A DNA stretch of 64,000 nt from Desulfoscipio sp. XC116 (GTDB lineage Bacteria; Bacillota; Desulfotomaculia; Desulfotomaculales; Desulfallaceae), in NCBI RefSeq assembly GCF_039851975.1, contig NZ_CP156660.1, positions 1,927,035 to 1,991,034 on the forward strand, given 5' to 3'. Position numbers and translations under genes: made by a program. Below the pieces are notes generated by a model. That model did no database searches, was not told the origin of the DNA, and saw nothing but the letters and a program-made list of their open reading frames with translations. This document shows positions 19,218 through 25,071 of this stretch, in pieces (position 1 is the first letter of the stretch; every line of letters begins with the position of its first letter).

Positions 19218-19245
19218 AAAAAAAGCCCCTCCGGTTAAGGGGGCC
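19218..19245 (-). terminator. Riboswitch expression-platform terminator
   Basis: On the minus strand GCCCC and GGGGC enclose a ten-base loop and are followed by seven T. It sits between aptamer 2 and the giant gene, about 170 nt before the start codon. Confidence 0.75.
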
Positions 19246-19299
19246 ATAGCAATCTGTGCATTTCCATACCTCCTCATTTTCCGTGAGTTATTTCGGCAG

Positions 19300-19472
19300 G
19301 CTTCAATAAGCAGGTCTCCTGGCTTGGGTTCACCGCCGGCCTGAACCTTCCCGGGTAATCAAAACCCCAGTGGCATCTTTTCAGGCGGACTCTCCCTCAC
19401 AGTGGCGGAACCGCGCCGGATTTGCACCGGCTTCCCTTTTCAATCTTGCTTTACGCAAAAATCACTTATTGA
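19300..19472 (-). promoter_or_regulatory. Cobalamin (B12) riboswitch aptamer 2
   Basis: The minus strand shows AAAAGGGAAGCCGGTGCAAA, CCGCCACTGTGAGGGAGA, GCCACTGGGGTTTTGATTAC and the B12 box AGCCAGGAGACCTGCTT. It heads the transcript for the giant GLUG protein and the LRR protein. A TATAAT at 19479-19484 just upstream is a plausible -10 box, without a good -35. Confidence 0.93.
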
Positions 19473-19553
19473 AAAATAATTATACAATTTTTAATATTTT
19501 TAGCTTATCATTGTGGGAATGTTTTTCAATACATAAACAATAAGTTAATGAAA

Positions 19554-19865
19554 TTACTTGGAAATGATGTACATCTTGCCGGTTTTGGAATCCTGATACA
19601 CCATGCCTTTGGATTCAAAGCCTTTCGCAAAGGTTCCGTCTTTGACCGCCTCTTCCAGTCCATTAACCTCCTTCAGATCTTCCTGTGAGATTACTTCCAT
19701 TCCCTTGGTTAAATCTATACCCCAGTAAAGGACGATTGACAGCATCAGCCCGCAGGCAAATACCAGCATGGCATCCACCAGATTGACGATGCCGTCCAGG
19801 GGATTGATCTCTTCTCTGTGCAATCGTGATCTGCGCCTGCCGCTTAAGGCGCTATTTCTGATCAT
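19554..19865 (-). CDS. DUF2149 protein, ExbD/TolR-like small membrane subunit
   Basis: 103 residues from the ATG at 19863-19865; the GGAGG 10 nt before lies inside the end of the ExbB-like gene, and the two genes overlap by 14 nt, which points to translational coupling. A basic N-terminus (GRRRSRLHREE) is followed by NPLDGIVNLVDAMLVFACGL, one TM helix (about 25-47), and a ~55-residue outside domain ending in MVYQDSKTGKMYIISK. The DG/NLVDAMLVFA signature fits DUF2149; the topology (short cytoplasmic N-terminus, one helix with an Asp, small outer domain) is that of ExbD/TolR/MotB. From memory, DUF2149 genes often neighbour MotA/TolQ/ExbB genes and cobalamin-linked genes in anaerobes. Probably the stator partner of the ExbB-like protein. 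Confidence 0.8.
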   Translation of the reverse strand: MIRNSALSGRRRSRLHREEINPLDGIVNLVDAMLVFACGLMLSIVLYWGIDLTKGMEVISQEDLKEVNGLEEAVKDGTFAKGFESKGMVYQDSKTGKMYIISK

Positions 19866-20487
19866 CCGGCGCCACCTCCTCCAGGACGCACTCCATAACC
19901 AATTCAAAATTGGTCAGGTAATCATCGTACCAGCGCTTGCGGATGTTTGAAATGACATAACTGACGGCGGCGGAGCTGACCCCTGCAATGGCGGTATCAA
20001 ATGCCACGGAGAGGGATGCCGACAAAGTGGCCGTGTCGCCTTCGCCCAGGGCTACGATGCCGGGTCCCAGCGGGATCAAAGTGCCAAGCAGACCGAACAT
20101 GGGTCCCAGCTTGGCCGCCAGGTCCGTGAGTGCCGTTGTCCTTTCGTACTTGTCCTCCTCTGTCGCCAGGAGCCTCTGCGCCATGGCAATTAAAAATGTC
20201 CGGGGCATCGGGCTTGACTCTATCAGCAGGTACAGGGCTTCTTTTTGCCGGCGAATAAGTCCGCTGTTTTCTATAATCTCTCGCAGATGCGCCGGACCAC
20301 CTTTATGAATGTCCTTGATCATGGCAAGGACATCCATTCTTGCCTTGCGTCTTTCGGTAAACAGTTCCATCAGCAGGTCGCCCAGCTGCCATACGGAAAT
20401 TACTATAAGTGAAAGCAGCACAATCAGGCAGGGCACCAAGAGTCCCTGGCCGATCAAGTGCAGAATGTCGCTTAACGAAAAGTTCAT
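19852..20487 (-). CDS. MotA/TolQ/ExbB-family proton-channel protein
   Basis: 211 residues with three predicted TM helices: about 13-35 (LLVPCLIVLLSLIVISVW), 120-145 (LAAKLGPMFGLLGTLIPLGP) and 155-180 (LSVAFDTAIAGVSSAAVSYV). The GLLGT segment and the Thr-rich third helix are the ExbB/TolQ hallmark where protons pass between the ExbB ring and the ExbD helix. A long cytoplasmic loop separates TM1 and TM2, as in ExbB. The ATG has a GGGGAG site 6 nt away. It lies downstream of cobalamin riboswitch 3 and overlaps the DUF2149 gene. In diderms this motor drives TonB-dependent B12 uptake; here, with no TonB or outer-membrane receptor in the window, it may drive a surface-fibre machine. That link is inference; the family call is firm. 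Confidence 0.88.
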   Translation of the reverse strand: MNFSLSDILHLIGQGLLVPCLIVLLSLIVISVWQLGDLLMELFTERRKARMDVLAMIKDIHKGGPAHLREIIENSGLIRRQKEALYLLIESSPMPRTFLIAMAQRLLATEEDKYERTTALTDLAAKLGPMFGLLGTLIPLGPGIVALGEGDTATLSASLSVAFDTAIAGVSSAAVSYVISNIRKRWYDDYLTNFELVMECVLEEVAPDDQK

Positions 20488-20512
20488 TTTGTCTCCCCTC
20501 TAATAGTAAGCC

Positions 20513-20842
20513 TCACAAGTAGTAAGCCTTACAAATCTGCTGCATTTTTAAAAAGAAGGCTGGGAAACCAAACCAGGCCTGTTTTATCATTTTCCCCCGG
20601 GCTTTCTTTAGGTCCCCCGCATTCCATTCAGCCGAAAGCGGGGAATCCGGTATAGCCGTTGTTGCGTCAAAATCATAGGCCCTGGTTCCTTCCGCTTTTC
20701 TGTAACACCCGGCAGAACTGTGCCGGGTATCTCCCTCGGCATCCCTTACAGGATCGATTGCCGGTGTGCCGCCTCTTTTAACCGTGCCGTTTTCCGCCAC
20801 CTTCCTGGTGCTCGCGGTCTCTATTGCGCCCGCAAACGCCAT
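20513..20842 (-). CDS. Hypothetical protein, first gene of the B12-controlled exbB transcript
   Basis: 109 residues; I do not recognise the family. The ATG at 20840-20842 has a CAGGAA site 5 nt upstream and the TGA lies 25 nt before the ExbB-like start, so an operon is plausible. The protein is hydrophilic, Ala/Gly/Asp-rich in the middle and ends with a more hydrophobic KQAWFGFPAFFLKMQQICKA. There is no signal peptide or clear TM helix. The DNA at 20707-20728 is a hairpin (ACCCGGCA, GAACTG, TGCCGGGT). It may be a genuine small protein, the decayed remnant of a larger gene, or untranslated leader; base composition does not settle it. Confidence 0.4.
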   Translation of the reverse strand: MAFAGAIETASTRKVAENGTVKRGGTPAIDPVRDAEGDTRHSSAGCYRKAEGTRAYDFDATTAIPDSPLSAEWNAGDLKKARGKMIKQAWFGFPAFFLKMQQICKAYYL

Positions 20843-20930
20843 TAATTCCTGTTCTTTTCTTTACGGTTTTCCACCCCTCTTTCTGTCTCATCGCCCAAGG
20901 TTGTTCGGGAACTATTTTGTTATATACATG

Positions 20931-20993
20931 AAAAAAACCCCCGCCTTTCACATGAAAGAACAGGGACTCGATTCTACCACAACATTTTCCCTG
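20931..20993 (-). terminator. Terminator and competing antiterminator of riboswitch 3
   Basis: On the minus strand CCCTG-TT-CTTTCA pairs with TGAAAG-G-CGGGG and is followed by seven T (20931-20965). The same CCCTG (20961-20966) can instead pair with CAGGGA at 20988-20993, giving a helix that excludes the terminator. This is a complete on/off expression platform between aptamer 3 and the small-ORF/exbB/DUF2149 genes. Confidence 0.75.
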
Positions 20994-21029
20994 TGCTAAT
21001 TCTTTCCGCGGAAGAATCGTTGCACAACT

Positions 21030-21205
21030 ACTCAGGCAGGTTTCCTGACTTATGGATCAGCATTTTCTTCTTTTATTCATTCCCGCCCGCGTTACCTCGC
21101 AGTGGCTTGTCCTGAAGAAAATTACCCATTTACAGTGGCCGGACCGTCCGGGATTCACACCCGGTTCCCCCGTTTTCGGGCTCTCCGAAACACCGGAATA
21201 GTTAT
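21030..21205 (-). promoter_or_regulatory. Cobalamin (B12) riboswitch aptamer 3
   Basis: The minus strand contains GGGGGAACCGGGTGTGAATC, CGGTCCGGCCACTGTAAATG, AAGCCACTGCGAGGTAACGC and the B12 box AGTCAGGAAACCTGCCTGA (21032-21050), again in consensus order. It is more diverged from aptamers 1 and 2 than they are from each other. A TATAAT at 21264-21269 upstream may be the -10 box. Confidence 0.92.
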
Positions 21206-21515
21206 TTATTTAATTGATTGATTGCCATATTAACGGCAAATGTGTTGTCTTCCAAATCTATTGATTATAATAAATATTAAAGCATTTTCACATTTTTTTG
21301 TAAAATTAGCTATTTGCACTATTATCTTGCTTATTTGCATCTTTTTTATGTTTGTTTTATTTATTTTTATGAAAATCGGGTCTCTTTTTAGGAAATCGGA
21401 GTATCTGTAAAAAAGTTTGTTAAAAATTTTTTACAGAAAAACATTGAGGCTTGAATCCCAGCCCCGGATATTCACTTATATAAACGAAAATATAAAACGA
21501 AGGAGTGAATTTTTC

Positions 21516-21614
21516 ATGCCAAGACATATAATTTATCGCAATGAAGCCGCAAAGAAGCTCTTGGTATCCATTCTTCCGAAAAGCAGTTTTAAACGATTGC
21601 CTTTTTTGCGATAA
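21516..21614 (+). CDS. Possible small basic peptide (32 aa)
   Basis: ATG at 21516 with AGGAGTG 9 nt upstream, encoding a 32-residue Lys/Arg-rich peptide (starts MPRHIIYRNEAAKK). No homologue is recalled. The rest of the 21206-21689 gap is AT-rich and, apart from the possible -10 of riboswitch 3, shows nothing else I can support. A chance ORF is quite possible. Confidence 0.25.
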   Translation: MPRHIIYRNEAAKKLLVSILPKSSFKRLPFLR

Positions 21615-21689
21615 GTGAGAAAAAATTTTTTTCGGCTTACCGGACCATTACTTTTTCCGGATTTTGTGTTAAAATTGCTTGATAAAACT

Positions 21690-21893
21690 TTACTGTTGCC
21701 GCTCGGATTCAGTAAGTAATTCACTGGCCGGGATGCCGAAGAATTGCTCCAACCTGCGCTGTAATTTCCCTGAAGGATTAGAGCGACAGTTTACGATATA
21801 ACTAATCATTTGTCTTGACACACTAACTGCCTTACCCACTTCTGTTGGTGAGATCCCTGGATATATACCGGTGATGTGCGAAAAAATGAACAA
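21690..21893 (-). CDS. Small XRE-like helix-turn-helix protein
   Basis: 67 residues from a TTG at 21891-21893 with GGAG 7-8 nt upstream; a longer version starting at 21977 would overlap the divergent coiled-coil gene and lacks a ribosome site. The sequence ISPTEVGKAVSVSRQMISYI followed by NCRSNPSGKLQRRLEQFFGI is a compact XRE-type HTH similar to the plasmid-type YgiT/Cro group. It is probably a DNA-binding regulator, perhaps of the divergent coiled-coil gene 63 nt away. The N-terminus is uncertain and it may be a truncated remnant of a larger regulator. Confidence 0.5.
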   Translation of the reverse strand: MFIFSHITGIYPGISPTEVGKAVSVSRQMISYIVNCRSNPSGKLQRRLEQFFGIPASELLTESERQQ

Positions 21894-21956
21894 ATTCGGG
21901 CTCCGGGAACGTACCCGGAAACGTATTGTACCTTTAGGTGAAAGGAGCGAATACTC

Positions 21957-22334
21957 ATGGACAACGACAAATTTCAAGACTTAGTGCTTCAGCAATTTCA
22001 AATCATCACAGGCGAACTCCAGTCCCTAAAAGAAGGCCAGGTTCGTATGGAATTCCGTATTGGTAACCTTGAAGAAGGCCAGGCCCATATGGAATCCCGT
22101 ATGGACAAGCTTGAGAAGTCCCAGGACATACTGGCAACAGAAGTCATGGCCATAAAATCCAAGACAAACGAAATTGACACCAAATTAACCAAGCTCTCTG
22201 TGCGCGTCGAAAATGAAATCGAACCCAAAATCAACACCCTCTTTGAAGGCCACAAGCAGCACACTGAACAACTAACCCGCATAGAAACCCAGGTTAGCCA
22301 GCACGAAGAATTTATTTTAAAACGAATTAAGTGA
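21957..22334 (+). CDS. Coiled-coil protein of unknown function
   Basis: 125 residues, ATG at 21957 with AAAGGAG 11 nt upstream. Almost the whole protein is heptad-patterned. Two near-repeats of about 14 residues occur near residues 24-52 (SLKEGQVRMEFRIGNLEEGQ then AHMESRMDKLEKSQ), then a long helix with VENEIEPKINTLFEGHKQHT and TRIETQVSQHEEFILKRIK. No enzyme motif, signal peptide or TM helix. Proteins like this are frequent in Desulfotomaculum-like genomes as stand-alone genes, from memory; some resemble coiled-coil parts of chemoreceptors or phage tail-fibre trimerisation domains. Function unknown. It is divergent from the small HTH gene. Confidence 0.7.
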   Translation: MDNDKFQDLVLQQFQIITGELQSLKEGQVRMEFRIGNLEEGQAHMESRMDKLEKSQDILATEVMAIKSKTNEIDTKLTKLSVRVENEIEPKINTLFEGHKQHTEQLTRIETQVSQHEEFILKRIK

Positions 22335-22457
22335 AAAGCTGCCTAAGCCAGCCGTTAAATCCCCTTTGTGATTTGTCCGGCTTGCATCCGAACAGCTCCG
22401 GAAAACCCTGAAAATTAAGGGGCAGTTATAGAATTTTACTGTCTTACCCCGGAAAAT

Positions 22458-22504
22458 AAAAAAATCCGTAAGGCTTTAATATTTCCAGCCTTACGGATTT
22501 TTTT
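22458..22504. terminator. Bidirectional terminator
   Basis: AAATCCGTAAGGCT pairs with AGCCTTACGGATTT around an 11-nt loop, with A and T runs outside. It lies between the coiled-coil gene (plus) and tRNA-Pro (minus) and can end both. Confidence 0.85.
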
Positions 22505-22516
22505 AAAGTTATTAAC

Positions 22517-22594
22517 TGGTCGGAGCGACACGACTTGAACGTGCGGCCTCTACCACCCCAAGGTAGCGCTCTAGCCAAACTGAGCTACGCCCCG
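22517..22594 (-). tRNA. tRNA-Pro (anticodon GGG)
   Basis: A 78-nt cloverleaf with encoded CCA. Acceptor CGGGGCG pairs with CGCTCCG (one G-T); D arm GCTC/GAGC; anticodon stem CTACC/GGTAG with loop TTGGGGT giving anticodon GGG (decodes CCC/CCU); T arm GCACG TTCAAGT CGTGT. It has its own promoter and terminator and is a single-gene unit. Confidence 0.95.
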
Positions 22595-22623
22595 CCGATA
22601 TCTTTTATTCGGTTGCAATAGCT

Positions 22624-22652
22624 ATTATATATTTAGGTTACTTAAAAGTCAA
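22624..22652 (-). promoter_or_regulatory. Strong sigma-A promoter of tRNA-Pro
   Basis: On the minus strand TTGACT (22647-22652), a 17-nt spacer and a perfect TATAAT (22624-22629). Transcription would start about 20-25 nt before the mature tRNA 5' end. Confidence 0.8.
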
Positions 22653-22760
22653 GAAATTTTGTTTTCCTAATCGTGGCTATTCAACATTTTTTATTGTACA
22701 AGCACGCTGCGAGCTTAACAATCATAAAATATATAACCTATTGCATAAAAGGGGGAATGT

Positions 22761-23462
22761 GTGTTGCCCGGATTCTGGACCCTAGCGGTGGCGTCGGTAA
22801 TCCAAGGGATCATGTTGCTTGTCTCATATGTGGCGCAGAATAGTTTTCCCAAGCCACTAACAGAGGAGGAGGAACAACTTTACCTGGAGAAATTGGCGCT
22901 GGGGGATGAAAACGCTAAGGAAGTGTTAATTGAACGCAATCTCAGATTAGTAGCCCACATTATAAAAAAATTCGAGAACAGTGGTGATGACTTTGACGAT
23001 TTAATTTCTATTGGTACTATTGGCTTAATCAAAGCAGTGAATACATTTAATGTCGAAAAATCTGCACGATTGGCCACTTATGCTTCCAGGTGTATTGAAA
23101 ATGAGATATTAATGTATATGCGCTCTAAGAAGAAAAAACGCTCGGAAATGTCTTTGTACGAGCCGATCGGCACGGATAAGGAAGGTAATGAAATACATTT
23201 CCTGGATGTACTTAGCACAGATGCCGAAGCGGTAGCTGAGATGGTTTCCCGCACTCTGGACAAAGAACAGTTATGGAAAAAGCTAAAAAAACTTCCCCCC
23301 CAGGAGAGAAATGTGTTGGTATTGCGCTTCGGCTTGCGTGGTAAAGGTCGCAAAACGCAGAAGGAAATCGCGAAAAAATTGGGTATCTCCCGTTCCTACG
23401 TAAGTAGAATAGAAAAGAGGGCCATTGATCGCTTATCGGAGCAATTTATGGCCGAAGCTTAA
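22761..23462 (+). CDS. sigK: RNA polymerase sporulation sigma factor, pro-sigma-K
   Basis: 233 residues, GTG start at 22761 with GGGGG 5-10 nt upstream. The first ~35 residues are hydrophobic (LAVASVIQGIMLLVSYVAQN), the hallmark of the pro-sequence that tethers pro-sigma-K to the outer forespore membrane until SpoIVFB-type cleavage. Then come sigma region 2 (NLRLVAHIIKKF, GTIGLIKAVNTF, ENEILMYMRSKKKKR), region 3 (EMVSRTL) and region 4 (LPPQERNVLVLRFGL and HTH KTQKEIAKKLGISRSYVSRI). It directs late mother-cell transcription during sporulation. The gene is intact, not split by a skin element. It stands alone, followed by a terminator, and is the best evidence for a spore-former. Confidence 0.95.
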   Translation: MLPGFWTLAVASVIQGIMLLVSYVAQNSFPKPLTEEEEQLYLEKLALGDENAKEVLIERNLRLVAHIIKKFENSGDDFDDLISIGTIGLIKAVNTFNVEKSARLATYASRCIENEILMYMRSKKKKRSEMSLYEPIGTDKEGNEIHFLDVLSTDAEAVAEMVSRTLDKEQLWKKLKKLPPQERNVLVLRFGLRGKGRKTQKEIAKKLGISRSYVSRIEKRAIDRLSEQFMAEA

Positions 23463-23523
23463 GTGATATAAAAATGCCGATTTTTAAATAACCATTGACA
23501 GACTATGCTTGCACAATCCTATC

Positions 23524-23572
23524 AAAAAAGGGTCAGCCATCCCTCTATGCTGAGGGAATGCTGACTTTTTCC
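23524..23572 (+). terminator. Rho-independent terminator of sigK
   Basis: GGTCAGC pairs with GCTGACT, with an inner TCCCTC/GAGGGA hairpin, followed by five T. Confidence 0.8.
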
Positions 23573-23614
23573 TTGTCTTTTTATAGGAATATTTGTCTAT
23601 TTAACGGATAGGAT

Positions 23615-24991
23615 ATGGTATACATCTTAAATACTTCATGGACGGAGATGATCCGTTTGCAATACAACATATCACAACCTGAATTAAGAAACCTTATTGT
23701 CGGGGCGGATACAAAAATACCTTTAACAAATAATACATATGTAACAGCAGTTAACTTTGATAATGCGGCATCTACCCCACCGTTCTTTCCGGTCGTGCAG
23801 GAAATTAGTAATTTTGCCCCCTGGTATTCTTCAGTCCACCGGGGGACAGGTTATAAATCAATTGTATCTACCCGGGTTTATGAAGGCGGCAGGCAGGCTA
23901 TCAAAGATTTTGTAAAAGCGGACAAAGACAAGGATGCTGTTATCTATACGAGGAATACCACAGAATCCATCAATATGCTGGCTTATTTATTGTGTGAAAA
24001 TGATAAAAGTCAGGTAATTCTATCTACATGGATGGAACACCTATCCAATGACTTACCCTGGAGAGGTAAATTTACGGTTGATTATGTGGAAACAGATAAT
24101 TGCGGCAGGCTGCGTTTGGATGACCTGGAAAATAAACTGCAAAAATACAGCGGTAGAGTTAAACTGGTAACGGTTACGGGAGCCTCTAATATTACAGGCT
24201 ATGTTAACCCTATTCATGAAATAGCTAAGATAGTTCATAAACACGGCGCTAAGGTGCTGATTGACGGCGCACAATTAGTCCCGCATGTAACGGTTGATAT
24301 GAAGCCATTTAATTCACCGGAACATATAGACTACCTGGTCTTTTCCGCGCATAAAATGTATGCTCCGTTCGGGGTGGGAGTACTTATTGGCCCCCAAGAA
24401 ATTTTTGCCGAAAAGGAGCCGGTATATAAAGGCGGCGGAGACGTTAAACTCGCAACACACCGGTCTATATATTGGGAAGAACCCCCTGCAAAGAATGAGG
24501 CCGGTTCTCCCAATGTTATTGGGGTGGCCGCGTTAACTGCCGCTGTAAAAACCATGCAAAGCATTGGTATGGAACGGATTGAAGCATATGAAAATGCTTT
24601 AACCAACTACGCTTTGGATAAATTGAAAAACCTGCCTCATATTGATATATATACCCACAGCCAAATTGACAAAAGAAAAGTAGGTATTATACCTTTTAAC
24701 ATCAGGGGGGTACATCACGAATTAACAGCCAAAATACTTTCCGGTGAAGATGGAATCGCGGTACGAAACGGTCTGTTTTGCGCGCACCCATACGTCTTAA
24801 GGTTGTTAAACTTGACTCCTAATGATATAAAGTATTTTGTCAATCATCCTGATGTGCCTTTCCCCGGTCTGGTAAGAGCCAGCTTTGGGCTGTATAACAA
24901 CAGTCTGGAAGTGGATAGATTTATCACAGCTCTGCAGAAAATTATCGCTAATAAAAGCTATTATACAATGAAATACGGTACCGGCGGATAA
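23615..24991 (+). CDS. Class-V aminotransferase, cysteine-desulfurase-like
   Basis: 458 residues as drawn; a TTG at 23657, 9 nt after GGACGGAG, is an equally good start and would give 444. PLP fold type I, class V: VNFDNAASTPPFFPVV at the N-terminus, IYTRNTTESINMLAYLL, the cofactor-binding IDGAQLVPH, and the Schiff-base Lys247 in FSAHKMYAPFG. Cys389 (NGLFCAHPYV) lies where the sulfur-accepting Cys of SufS/CsdA-type desulfurases sits. The order and spacing fit a SufS-like enzyme, but the family also holds isopenicillin-epimerase-like and selenocysteine-lyase members. There is no sufBCDU or iscU beside it. It converges on a PurF-like gene. Function beyond PLP chemistry on a sulfur or amino-acid substrate is uncertain. 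Confidence 0.82.
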   Translation: MVYILNTSWTEMIRLQYNISQPELRNLIVGADTKIPLTNNTYVTAVNFDNAASTPPFFPVVQEISNFAPWYSSVHRGTGYKSIVSTRVYEGGRQAIKDFVKADKDKDAVIYTRNTTESINMLAYLLCENDKSQVILSTWMEHLSNDLPWRGKFTVDYVETDNCGRLRLDDLENKLQKYSGRVKLVTVTGASNITGYVNPIHEIAKIVHKHGAKVLIDGAQLVPHVTVDMKPFNSPEHIDYLVFSAHKMYAPFGVGVLIGPQEIFAEKEPVYKGGGDVKLATHRSIYWEEPPAKNEAGSPNVIGVAALTAAVKTMQSIGMERIEAYENALTNYALDKLKNLPHIDIYTHSQIDKRKVGIIPFNIRGVHHELTAKILSGEDGIAVRNGLFCAHPYVLRLLNLTPNDIKYFVNHPDVPFPGLVRASFGLYNNSLEVDRFITALQKIIANKSYYTMKYGTGG

Positions 24992-25071
24992 ATTAAATTG
25001 GCACACATTTCACCATATGCCGCCCGTTATATGCCAATTAACTATATGTCAATTAACATTCTTTTCGCCTA

